Below are positions 13,846-25,430 of a stretch of DNA of 64,000 nucleotides, piece after piece. Origin of the DNA: Leptasterias polaris. Its lineage: Eukaryota > Echinodermata > Asteroidea > Forcipulatida > Asteriidae. The stretch lies in contig JAZGTN010000069.1 of assembly GCA_037783415.1 (NCBI GenBank), positions 2,232,001 to 2,296,000 on the forward strand, written 5' to 3'. The translations under genes were made by a program, and so were the position numbers. Numbering within the stretch: position 1 is the first letter of the stretch; each line of letters begins with the position of its first letter. The notes under the pieces were generated by a model. The model did no database searches. It had not been told where the DNA came from and saw only the letters and a program-made list of their open reading frames with translations.

Positions 13846-14841
13846 CTAGTGCACAAATCTGTGGCGTCTGCCAACTAACACTAGTGGTTGTACTCATGCT
13901 TGAATGTATTTAAGATATTTCATGGGAAGGGATAATATAGTAATTGAGATGTTCTGCGTGTAGGGTTGGAATTACAGTTGAAATTGAAATGTATACTGAC
14001 CTCTAACTCTCAGAATACCAACCAAGCAAAATGACGTTTGGTACAGTTGCTGTTCTTCACGCAAGTAAATACGAAGAATATATATTTAGTTATCTCGGTG
14101 TGTGTAGACATTTTTGTCACACGACACCCATTACATTTTAGATGAATACAGGTTTTACGAATCACTTCAATATTTATTCATAATAATGACGAATTACAAT
14201 GTTTTGTGTCAGAATTAGGAAATCACGTCTCCTCTCAGGGTAAAACTGTCAACTTCAACAATAAAGAAGTCAGTTTGTTTATGACGTAGTCCTACAGTGC
14301 CTGCTTAAACACTTCACAAATACATATTGTGTTTATAGTCACAACACAATGCCAAGATAAGCGACATGGCTCTCTATGAACGTGATAAGTACGTATCAAA
14401 TTTCAATAAAAGGACTCGCAAGGTAAACGTCCAATGCATTTTGCAGACATTACTTGTACTGCATAATTTCTCGCGTGACGTTGATAATTATACTTAAAGT
14501 CTCCAACGATGTCATAAATACAAATAATATTTCAGTTCGAAGACTAATGTGTAACAGACAGGGCAATCATCTCTCATTGTGATTTGTAGTGTATACTTCT
14601 GCAGAATATACGCTTTAATATTTCACCTATCACTCAAATTAAACTTGAAATACAAATGAGAATCCTACTTAACGATGTTTTAGGAATAGAATCCTGGAAA
14701 CTATTTTTCAAATAAATCCAGTGATATAATTATAAGAACAGATGTGTATCATCCTCTACTTACTACGACTGTTGATTTCTTTCAACAAACCATCATGTGG
14801 AATTGTGTGCGGTAAATCATTGCGACTTGATGTTTTCTGAT

Positions 14842-14985
14842 CAGTTTGGCTCAGTGGTTTCTTTCCCTGCCTTTCACCTCTAAAGGACCGACTGCGGTTC
14901 AGATCCCGCCTCTTATCCGAGTGTTCAATCCCTAACTGATTGCATGGATTTTTCCCTTTTTGGTTTTCCCCACACTACTAAACAT
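14842..14985 (+). mobile_element. tRNA-derived SINE, second family, diverged
   Basis: It includes gtttggctcagtggtttctt and a decayed B box gcggttcagatcccgcctct, with a following tail similar to 30440-30500 (ttgcatgg, then ttttggttttcc). Confidence 0.62.
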
Positions 14986-15424
14986 TTCTTCTCGCCGAGA
15001 ATCTGCGATTCAACTGTTCATAAAGTATTCACATACAGTTCACCCATAACGTTTTTACCTATACAACACTATATGCTGCCTATCGATTATAATTTCGGAT
15101 TAATGTTATACAATTTCCGGATTATTTCACTTTAGGAGCAGTACACTAACTGATAGGATTATGCTGTTATAACTTCTAAGAACAAGAAGAAGCTATGCAT
15201 TATTACATGGCAGATGGCGGAAATACACGCACTGTCTAAAGGGACTGGTTCAGGCCTGAACTAACATACTACGTGCAACACTCTGATCTACGATATCAAC
15301 AGAAGAAGCAGTTGTGATATTAACATTACTCAAAACGTTTCATCATAATACTTTTTTAAAGGTAGTGGAACATGTTGGTTTTTTCTCAAGAAGAAATAAA
15401 TTACCATCAAATCTGACTTGGTTT

Positions 15425-15745
15425 TAGGAGCACCTGAGAGCTTCTGACAGCACAAATTTATGTGAGAAACGACTTCCTCTGAGGTAATGTAGTTTTTGAG
15501 AAGGAGGTAATTTCTCACTAAAATATTTGAATCTGAGAAAGGCTTCAGGCATAAAGTCTTTCTCGTGCATTTGGAAGCACACAATTCTATGCAACATGTT
15601 TTTTCTTTCTTTCATTATTTTTTGGCAATTTCCATAACCGATTGAGCCCAACTTTTCACAGGTTTGTTATTTTATGCATATGTTGGGATACACCAAGTGA
15701 GAATACTGGTCTTTAGCAATTACCAAAAGTATATCCTGCATTTAA
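15425..15745 (-). mobile_element. Family-C MITE, inverted copy
   Basis: On the minus strand it reads aattgctaaagaccagtatt, then aaataacaaacctgtgaaaa and gaggaagtcgtttctcacat, in the same order as 2328-2707. Confidence 0.75.
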
Positions 15746-16124
15746 GACACAAGAGAATATTGGTGTGTTTTGGATTCATTTCGATGAGGATTTTTAGAAA
15801 CCTTATTAGCAACATGCCGAAACCGATTATGTAATCGAATGTTTACATCAAGTAAATGTAACAGGCATGATGACCCTAGGATATTCTTGGTATAAGGGCT
15901 GACCAACGTGTACAAAGATAAACCGGTAGGCCTTTACAAACTTTTAAGGCTGTTTAAGAACAACTATAGTGATCTTTCCGAGGGCAATAAACTGGGTATC
16001 AGAATAAAGTAGTAACAACAACATGCCAGTTGTGAGTTGATCTATAGTATCGATTGCCTAAAATCGAAAATACATAAATCAACTTAGGACCATTCTACTT
16101 TGTTCGTTTAAAGAATTTGACAAC

Positions 16125-16400
16125 ATTGGTAATTGTCAAAGACCAGTATCCACACTTGATGTGACCCAACATATACACAAAACAACAAACCTGTGAAAGT
16201 TTAAGCTAAATCAGTTTTCACGCGTGATAATTAATAGTTGTTTTACTCATTTCCTAAAAAATATGGCATTTCAAGCAAAACAATTTCAAGGGAAGTTTTC
16301 CACTATGATCATCTTTATGCCATGTAAGTTATGTGCAAATCTGTGAGTCTTTCTATTTTCAATTTTACTAATGTTGTACACACCCTTTAAAGTGAATTTT
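16125..16400 (+). mobile_element. Family-C MITE, second subtype
   Basis: It begins aattgtcaaagaccagtatc and contains gatcatctttatgccatgta near the right end. It is collinear with 7300-7610. Confidence 0.7.
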
Positions 16401-16436
16401 AGTCAATATTATGAATAATTATTAACAATATTCAAC

Positions 16437-16746
16437 TATAGACCTTTCTTTTGTTTACAAACAAAGTGCGCCGGTTGGCATGGACGGCCGAATGTTAGTA
16501 AAACATTCAATCGTGTTAAAAAATGTTGTGACCAAATTCAACATTTTCTGTAAAGATTCATGAACGGAATTACCTTCCATGATTGGTTGATTTGTTTCCA
16601 ACAAATTCAACACTATTTTTGAATATTTGTGTAACACTGCTACAAACTGTGGCAATCTGTTTTTGATTTGCATTTCGGCTTTCCATACTTTTCCAACCTG
16701 GGTTGGCAAAAACTCGGGCTGTGACGTTGCAAAAGAAAGGTCTATA
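16437..16746 (-). mobile_element. Family-H MITE
   Basis: The ends tatagacctttcttttg and caaaagaaaggtctata are perfect 17-bp inverted repeats. The body is homologous to 22434-22750 in the opposite direction. A minus frame covers much of it, but no family is recognised. Confidence 0.82.
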
Positions 16747-16974
16747 GATAGGTTGCAGTATGACGTAAGTCGGCCATCTTTACGGGCAATTTGGAACACA
16801 CACAGTCATGCGTTATGCGTGAGAACAGCGTGCAGCACGCGCACATTTCACAAAACTCATTGCATGATTGGTTAGTAAACGACGCGGCTGCGTTAATAAT
16901 TTGAGCGCTTGACGCGCCTGCAAGCCAAAATGCGATTTGCCCGTAAAGATGGCGTCTACTGGGAACTATCTATA
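16743..16974. mobile_element. Family-I MITE overlapping the end of family H
   Basis: The ends are tatagataggttgcag and gggaactatctata. Inside them lies a further paired block, ggccatctttacgggcaa and its complement at 16937-16954. It shares the boundary TATA with the preceding family-H element, so the two were probably inserted end to end. Confidence 0.8.
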
Positions 16975-17559
16975 ATTCAAGATCTTACAATACCGGTAGC
17001 ATTATGATGACCGAGGCAGACTGTTTGTGATTCTTTTCATTACAGTTTGACCGACGTGTACATCTCAAATAAACATGGCAAGCAGAAGGGCTCACCACCA
17101 GAGAGTGAATGGTATTACATAATCCATACAATTTTACATTTTGTAACTCACGTTTGGCAATTTGCTTTGATCGAAATAGACTACAGTTTACCATTGTTCA
17201 ATGAAGCGTGTATCGACTGCTCGCATACTCTTTACCTATACATTCTATCTATCCACAAACACAATTACCATCGAAGTTTAACGATATTTGTTTGATTGTT
17301 CTTCTTTAAATTGAAGAAGCATTTCGAAGTGAGCTAAAGCCATTCGTTAAAAACAATAACAGACAAATTCCGAAGGTTTTGTTAAGAGCACGATAATCCA
17401 ATTAATGTGTGTGTGTGGCATTTGCAAATTGTTGTATTGGGCTCAAAAGCAGAGACGTTACATCAAGTTAATATTTACTGGTTGCCAAAGGTTATGTAAT
17501 GTACAATAACGTGAGCAAGAAGTTGAATTGAAGCCAACAACCACCATCACGCCAAAACC

Positions 17560-17640
17560 AAACAAAAAACAAAACAACATGACAAAACAACAATACAAAA
17601 CAACATGACAAAATAACAATACAAATCAACAAGACAAAAC
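17560..17640 (+). repeat. A-rich imperfect tandem repeat
   Basis: Three units contain caacatgacaaaacaacaat or close variants within a purine-rich tract. It is a simple-sequence-derived repeat. Confidence 0.75.
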
Positions 17641-18894
17641 AAAATTGAGGGGATATTTAGTAAAACTATTTCAAACTGCTCTCAGGTATCCATTAAAAAT
17701 AATCTATAGGCCGAAGATATTACGACATTATAGTTTGTGAGTTTTATGATGCCGCCCATTTGTTACTTTGAATGGTAAAGGATCATTAGGGCCTATACAC
17801 GAAACCTTAATATACTCAAATTGTCAACCAATACACCATACAACCAACCTTTCATCATAGTTTACACACCTTTTATTGAAAACTACACACAAAGTTTTGA
17901 GTTTTCTCAAGGATTCATGAACGTTTACTGGGCTTATTTCGGGTGCAGAAATATCAAAATAAGTACTCACATGGTAATTTGTTGGGTGTTCAAAAGGTCA
18001 TTACCAAAACTTTGACAGCATTTCAGAAGAAAATCTCTGGAGGATCGGTACGGGTGTGAACTTTATAATAAGTGAACCTTCAAATTGAATAAAAACTGTT
18101 TTGATATTAAAAAAACCAATGTTTAATCATTAATTGGACTAAACTAAGTATTTGACATTCGTGCATGAAGCTACCGTCCTGTCAGATATGAGTGTCCCAT
18201 TAAACCCAACTTGTTTAGGCTCCTTTAATTTTTTCTGTGTTTGTGTTTCTGGAGATCAATTCCGTTTCCACAGTCAAATTGTGGAGATTTGTCCTGGATA
18301 TATAGGCCTATACTATGACGAATGAAATGGCTTCCCAAACTAAATGAATTGTAGCCCTATAGGGGATTGTAACACCACTGGCTCGGGGCAGCCATCAACG
18401 TAGGTTATACATTTTTACGTGGTGCCTATGGATTATACATTGACATGCATGTCTTTTAATAATGATGAGCCTGGAAAAACAAGGAGTATTTTGTAGTTCA
18501 CGTCTCGGAGGGAGAAGAACGTACGTGTGGCGTAATTTTCTTTCAAACTTATCCCGTCTTCCCCTCCCTGTGGGCACGTTTAGGCGAAGGCCTTTAATAC
18601 AACTCCAGTGAATTGAGTTGGAGCAAATTTAAAGCACAATTGTGCCGAGGCGATATTTCAAACCATGAAAATTAATACAAATTACGCTCAGTCACCTTAA
18701 ATGGTTCAACCAAATTGTAAGTGCCTGGAATTATATGGGTACACTCAGCATTTGTGACAGGGAATCAAAATGATTGAACGAGCAATCTAAGGCTTACAAG
18801 GTCCAAAATTGCAATAAACGTCTCAACAAATTCAACCCACTGAGAATATTAGAGTGCTCATTACAGTTCTGCTTACAAAAAACAAGTGAATTTT

Positions 18895-18928
18895 GGGCGC
18901 TCTACCAACTGAGCTATCCAGCCCTATG
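18895..18928 (-). repeat. tRNA 5'-half-like fragment
   Basis: On the minus strand it reads ggatagctcagttggtagag, then cgccc: a tRNA A-box half (lysine/threonine-type D arm). No B box follows, so it is a SINE or tRNA-gene remnant, not a gene. Confidence 0.55.
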
Positions 18929-20439
18929 TTGGCAGTCCCCCTATTTTATCAACATCTTTGTTCGGGGTGCCAGTGATCAGAAGCCATTCAACCTGCTCCT
19001 GCTGTAAATAATTGACGAACCCAAGTTCCACATCATTACTTGTGGCTGGTTTCCCACCTACATCTCCTTGGCGGAAGTTAATTTCAAAAGCAACATTTTC
19101 TGCTTTACAAACTTTTTAAAACAAGGCGCCATATCTAGGTTATAAGTTATGCTTTAGCAATAATTAAATAAATACCTTTGTCTGTTTTGTTTATTTATTT
19201 ACAATTTAATTATACCTGTGGCAATCCTGAAATGAGTATGCATGTTACCTTTTATAAATGATGTTGATTCAAAAACAGTCTACTATAAAAAGCTTCAAAT
19301 TAGTAATGAATTTGATTGTCTCCAGTGTGCCGGTAACCTTGCGACATTTCAGCGCCATTAACGATCCGAGTAAACTGTTCAAAACCTCCCTAATTACATC
19401 ACATAATTTAGAACAACCAGAGGCACACAGTCCCGTAATACGGTGGTTTTTTTGTTTTGCACACACACAGCTCTATGGCATTCCCCAGTTTTTTTTAATT
19501 AGATGTTTTGTCTCATGCAAAGACCCATGCCAAGGCTGCATGCCAACGCAACATGACAAAACATGATATGACCTACCAATGAGAGACTGCTACAGGCTGC
19601 ATATTGCAGAGTCGTACAAGTTGCAAGTTGGTATAGAATATACTTGATGTTTGTTTGGTTGATAGAAAACTTCCATAGATTGTGTGAGGATATGAGACAA
19701 AAAAGGCCAAGCTATATAACTATACACTCCCCTTTCCCATAAGTCAACTTTTAAATAGAGAGCATGCATTGTTTGCAGTGGTGGGCGTGGCAATTTGCAC
19801 AACTTCCGCATCCTTAACTTGCCTCCAAATTGTGAAATTTTAAAAGAAGTTAAACCAAAAATTTGTTTAAAATGTACCCAAGGCAGTCAGTTTCCCTCGG
19901 TTTATTACATAAAATAGAAAAGGAAATAGTAGAACGGGAAAACTGATAGTGAACAAATATTAATATTCGCGCCTAGTAGTACGTCTTGGTGTATAACATA
20001 GGGCATGTGGTCTTTCCGTTTTGATACGGGGATTTTGTAACTCTCTGGAGGTCTATGTACACAAGGCATAATTCAGTGTACAGATCTGTACTTCTGAGCT
20101 GATCAAACTCACCCAAATCCAACTTACGTGCCTCGGAAATCTTGCTGATTTTCACAGCATGCACTCTGTACCTAGGGTTATACTTCATAATACGATCTCC
20201 TATGTAAAAGCCTTCAAATGAAGTTTCACAAATGCTCCATTACTATTACTTTTTTATAAATCACGAAATGGTTTCAGTACAGATTTTGAGATTTTTACAA
20301 TATCTTTAGGGCAGAAATTTCGGAGGCCGTGATGACAAAATTTCAACTAAGATGGTGCCTTAGAATAAAGAGTGAAATGAAAAATTTAAAGTACTTTATT
20401 TATTACAGTGGCACAAAAACTACTTCTTCAATCACGCCT

Positions 20440-21110
20440 ACACAACAATTTTTCACAGCAAGAAAATGTAATTTCTCATTCCAAACTTGCGATTTACTTT
20501 GCAATAATATCAAGTTAGAGGTAAACAGGGTGCTGCACAAAGTATTTTATGCTGAATAAACAAAGATACCAGGGTTGCAAAAGTTCCACTAATAATGTTC
20601 ACAGCCGACATTCAACTGACAGAAAAATGTCAATTCTCATTTCAAAAACAACATTTTGTTTGCAATAATATCAAGTTAGAGGAACATGGTGCTGCATAAA
20701 GTTTGTTAACGTCGAGAGGAGAGATACCAGGGTTGCACAAGTTTCACTGTTCACGGCCAACATTTAACGACACATGTTCACAGCCAACATTTAACTGACA
20801 GAAAAATGTCATTTCTCATTTCAAACTTGACATTTTGTCTGCAATGATATCATAAACAGGGTGCTGCATAAAGTTATTCAACGTCGAGAACACAAAGATA
20901 CCACCAGGGTTGCACAAGTTCCGCTAATTTTTCACAGTCAATAGGCCATTTAACGACAATGTTCACATGCAAACATTTAGCCAACATTTACTGACAGAAA
21001 ATGTCATTTCTCATTTCAAACTTGACATTGTGTTAACATTAATATCAAGTTAGAGGTATTAACAGAGTGCTGCATAAAGTTGTTCAATGTCGAAAACATG
21101 AAATTTACCG
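20440..21110 (+). repeat. Tandem repeat of about 165 bp, four diverged copies
   Basis: Recurring words in fixed order are aaaatgtcatttctcatttc, aatatcaagttagagg, gggtgctgcataaagtt and accagggttgcacaagttcc. Copies differ by small indels and substitutions. Confidence 0.85.
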
Positions 21111-22433
21111 TATAAAATGTGTACTAGTTCCACTAAAGTTGTGCCGCGGCTAGCCCAGGTTGGACTCCTCCGTTGCATACAACACCGACTGACGTCCTAC
21201 CAGGGCTATGCCGCGGCAATCTTTTGGGAGATTCCACACACAGACAAGAGCCACCCACCTCCCTGCTATGATTATATAACACAGCACTCAAAAGTATTTA
21301 GGTATTAGGCTCTAAGTTACATGATGATGGTGATGCTCTTAAAATTCAACATAAATTGTTGCAGTTAACTGCTACTAAAAGCCATATTACCATTTAAAGC
21401 ATGAAGATGACGAATGAGGAGAGTTTGCACATACCTTATTCAAAGTTCACTTCACAGAAAAACTGTATCAATGGCGTTCTTCTCAACTTACTTAGATATG
21501 GCATCCGGCATGACTGATCGCAACAAAAGATGGCCGCGTGTGGAGGTTGGAAATAGTCGTATGTACAGGTACTGTTTGTTCCTTTCAGGAATTGGCTCTT
21601 CCGGAGGCTTTTGTTGAATGTATAACATCAACCATTCATAGAATGTTGCGTCCAAACTTTAACACAATACAACTATATGCAAACCATTTTGGTATACGCT
21701 TGATAGTACCAGGTGTGTCAAGTCATTGCAAGTTGTATGTACAGCATTGGAATAATGCCAAGATGTCTTCCCGCGGAATCAAAGTGGACCAATGTTTTCA
21801 CGTCCAGTACTTCAAGTCCAAAAGTCAGAACTTGCTCTGTCAGTGACCGTGACAGAAATGGAACTAGATGCCTGATAAACCTCGAGCACATTACGTTACC
21901 ATACGTCTAGAGAAGTGATATACCGTTACTAGCTCGCTGTGCCGGTCGCTGTCAGTGCGCGTCAATCGATGGGGAATGGACGTAATTGTTAACGCTATAT
22001 CAACCATGGAACACAAGGTGATTGACGCTATCTACCATGGGCTAAAAGATGGAAGGTCAAATTGGGGGCGGTGCAGGGGCTGAATCTTGGCGTAATCAAG
22101 AGGGGGTGTTTTTGAACTCTAGCATGATTAATTTTAAAATCGTTTTATTTCACAAAATAAATATGATTACTTCTAAATGACGAATGTTCAATGGTACTAA
22201 ATAATTACTAGAAAAAAAAAAGAAAAACAAGTTTTGCTAAATTGGTTGTCTAAAATGGAAAAGGAAAAGCTTTGTATTTTTGGGGTGGGCCTAAAGTCTC
22301 CTTAAATCGGTAGATATGCTGTCAATTATGAAGGAACAAAATATCTCTGCATTTGTTTCAGGATGGCTGTTCTCTTTCGGGTAACTTCCCAGACAGTGTC
22401 AATTATACCCTTTCAGATTTTTTTCATAAACAA

Positions 22434-22750
22434 TATAGACCTTTCTAACATTGCAACGTCACGGCCCGAGTTTTTGCCAACCAAGGTTGAAAAACTATGG
22501 GGAGCCATAAATGCAAAGCAAAAACAGTTTGTAACAAAGTTACACAATGAAAAATAGTGTTGAGTTTGTTGGAAACAAAGTAACCAATTATGGGATGAAG
22601 TTTGTTTTTGTTTTTGGGAGGTTAATGTTAAAAGTTTGCAAAAATGTTGAATTGGGCCACAACATCTGTCAACACGATTGAATGGTTTGCTCAGATTCAG
22701 CCGTCCATGTCAACCAGCGCGGTTTACTGATCAACAATGGAAAGGTCTGT
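22434..22750 (+). mobile_element. Family-H MITE, second copy
   Basis: It starts tatagacctttctaacattg and ends aatggaaaggtctgtt. It is diverged from 16437-16746 but collinear with its minus strand (gagtttttgccaaccaaggt; ccgtccatgtcaaccagcgc). Confidence 0.75.
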
Positions 22751-23350
22751 TAACTATTTTAACTGATGAACCCTCCTCAATTTACTTCCTTTTTATAGCT
22801 CAGCATCAATATTAATCATTAGTTCAACTGACACATTATTTTTAAAAGGTTTAATTTGGCCAACATATTTCCAAGTGAGACAGTGCCTAATAATATCAAA
22901 CTTCTATTATTAAAAATGTAAAATGTATAGCATAGTTTTTGCTCACACCTTTCAGTTTTTAATCGACAAATTCATGGCTAAGAAATTTACTGTATCATTA
23001 CAAGTTGATGTTTATCTCCCGAGATGGAACAGCCGTTGGGTAATCCTCCCCTGTTCCGTCCACGGCTGTTCCGTCCATGATTTGACAAAAGGACGCGGTG
23101 TCACATTACAATTAGCGCGAAGATTGAAGAGCCTAAAATGTAAGGACCCTCCAAAAAATGACTGGCAAACAGATTGTTTCTATAGTCTGGCATTTTGATG
23201 AAGTGTGTCTGCTGGCAGGTACAGAGGGTCTGCACTCAGACCATTTCACAATGTTTACCAATGGGAGCGTCTTCAATGTGAAGACACAGAGCCAGCCAAT
23301 ATTGTTCATGTTTATAAAGGTGGGTGGGGGAAAATCAGGTCCACAGCATG
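22751..23350. other. Intergenic left flank of the foldback element
   Basis: There is a small inverted pair ggaacagccgt/acggctgttcc at 23025-23073. A 91-codon frame over it is not recognised. Confidence 0.45.
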
Positions 23351-23447
23351 CAATGGTACGGAGCTCCACGAGGGCCATGCCACTTATCTAGATAACGACA
23401 TAATTTATCTTGCCAAGTCAACTTTTTAGAACGAAAAAGTCGACTTA

Positions 23448-24290
23448 TCCTGATAATTTATCTCACCAAGACGACTTCCTAAAACTAAAAGGTTGACTTA
23501 TCCTGATAATTTATCTCACCAAGACGACTTCCTAAAACTAAGAAGTCGACTTATCCTGATAATTTATCTCACCAAGACGACTTCCTAAAACTAAGAAGTC
23601 GACTTATCCTGATAATTTATCTCACCAAGACGACTTCCTAAAACTAGGAAGTCGACTTATCCTGATAATTTATCTCACCAAGACGACTTCCTAAAACTAA
23701 GAAGTCGACTTATCCTGATAATTTATCTCACCAAGACGACTTCCTAAAACTAAGAAGTCGACTTATCCTGATAATTTATCTCACCAAGACGACTTCCTAA
23801 AACTAGGAAGTCGACTTATCCTGATAATTTATCTCACCAAGACGACTTTCTAAAACTAAGAAGTCGACTTATCCTGATAATTTATCTCACCAAGACGACT
23901 TCCTAAAACTAAGAAGTCGACTTATCCTGATAATTTATCTCACCAAGACGACTTCCTAAAACTAAGAAGTCGACTTATCCTGATAATTTATCTCACCAAG
24001 ACGACTTTCTAAAACTAAGAAGTCGACTTATCCTGATAATTTATCTCACCAAGACGACTTCCTAAAACTAAGAAGTCGACTTATCCTGATAATTTATCTC
24101 ACCAAGACGACTTCCTAAAACTAGGAAGTCGACTTATCCTGATAATTTATCTCACCAAGACGACTTTCTAAAACTAAGAAGTCGACTTATCCTGATAATT
24201 TATCTCACCAAGACGACTTCCTAAAACTAAGAAGTCGACTTATCCTGATAATTTATCTCACCAAGACGACTTCCTAAAACTAAGAAGTCG
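23448..24290 (+). repeat. 53-bp tandem array, left arm
   Basis: Sixteen head-to-tail copies of a 53-bp unit are spaced exactly 53 bp apart. The units are nearly identical, differing mainly at taaaacta(a/g)g and ttcct/tttct. This suggests recent amplification. Confidence 0.92.
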
Positions 24291-24339
24291 ACTTGTCCCG
24301 ATAATCTCACTAACACCCTGCGAAGACCTCGTGTTAGTG

Positions 24340-24840
24340 AGATTATCGGGACAAGTCGACTTCTTAGTTTTAGGAAGTCGTCTTGGTGAGATAAATTATC
24401 AGGATAAGTCGACTTCTTAGTTTTAGTAAGTCGTCTTGGTGAGATAAATTATCAGGATAAAACGACTTCTTAGTTTTAGGAAGTCGTCTTGGTGAGATAA
24501 ATTATCAGGATTAGTCGACTTCTTAGGTTTAGGAAGTCGTCTTGGTGAGATAAATTATCAGGATAAGTCGACTTCTTAGGTTTAGGAAGTCGTCTTGGTG
24601 AGATAAATTATCAGTATAAGTCGACTTCTTAGTTTTAGGAAGTCGTCTTGGTGAGATGAATTATCAGGATAAGTCGACTTCTTAGTTTTAGGAAGTCGTC
24701 TTGGTGAGATAAATTATCAGTATAAGTCGACTTCTTAGTTTTAGGAAGTTGTCTTGGTGAAATAAATTATCAGGATAAGTCAACCTTTTAGTTTTAGGAA
24801 GTCGTCTTGGTGAGATAAATTATCAGGATAAGTCGACTTT
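24340..24840 (-). repeat. 53-bp tandem array, right arm (inverted)
   Basis: Nine inverted copies of the same unit are slightly more diverged than those in the left arm. Variants include cagtataagtc, aaaacgac, ttagtaagtc and gttgtcttggtgaaat. Confidence 0.9.
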
Positions 24841-25275
24841 TTCGTTTTAAAAAGTTGACTTGGCAAGATAAATTATGTCGTTATCTAGATAAGTGGCATG
24901 GCCCTCGTGGAGCTCCGTACAATGGCTTATTACAGTTACTTAATGTCTAATTCTTCAGCAGTTTGCACCCTTTTTTGTTTAAATCCCACTGGCCATTGTC
25001 ACACAATATACACAATTGATTTTCGGATGGTATCCTTGATTCTGTCCTTTATTTTGCACTGATAACTACATACAGGAACCACGTGAATTCATCAAGTAAA
25101 GTTATCATGTTCTAATAGTGAAAGGAAACACAAACAGGTTTAAGTTTTCACCAGGGGGTTACTACACGTTTATACACACTTATATCGATTGCGGCAATCG
25201 TAACAAGTAGTGTGTAAGGGTCTTCAAATGCTGTTTTCAAATGCTATTTTCTCGACTTATATTCCCCCAAAACCC

Positions 25276-25430
25276 TGAGTCAGGTTCCAGAAGCCCAATC
25301 CATTTCTGGGACAGTTTGACCTGGAGTCCGTGTCCAAGTGACCCGGAATTCAAGTAAAAGGTCCAGATTTTAACCAAAGGTCAATTTACAGAATCCAGGT
25401 CAATTTCCAGACGAATAGGGTCATAGGCAA
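25276..25430. repeat. Degraded family-G MITE fragment
   Basis: It contains accctgagtcaggttccaga, gacctggagtccgtgtccaa and gacccggaattcaag, in the same order as the family-G copies but without clear ends. Confidence 0.5.

Larger units (their letters stand above)
11510..14841. other. Intergenic, mostly featureless
   Basis: A 125-codon plus frame at 11681-12058 is not recognised and has no gene-like context. The listed repeats at 12640-12815 and 13660-13845 lie here. Confidence 0.5.
16980..22433. other. Intergenic with tandem repeats
   Basis: It holds the A-rich repeat at 17560, the tRNA-like fragment at 18895 and the 165-bp tandem repeat at 20440-21110. The rest has only short frames without recognisable products. 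Confidence 0.5.
23357..24919. mobile_element. Giant foldback element with 53-bp repeat arms
   Basis: This is a single 1563-bp inverted structure. The outer ends are tacggagctccacgagggcc and its reverse complement, with about 85 terminal bases agreeing except at one position. Each arm consists of a 53-bp unit containing the perfect palindrome aagtcgactt and the box gataatttatctcacc. The left arm (23357-24316) has 16 full units and the right arm (24331-24919) has 9. The length difference of 371 bp is exactly seven units. The centre is a 14-base loop at 24317-24330. The direct repeat caatgg flanks it at 23351-23356 and 24920-24925, consistent with a target-site duplication. It encodes no protein, so it looks like a non-autonomous foldback transposon. 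Confidence 0.88.

Noticed and set aside
23448..24840. CRISPR-like array
   Set aside because: The 53-bp units are contiguous tandem repeats without variable spacers, are mirrored, and the context is an animal genome.
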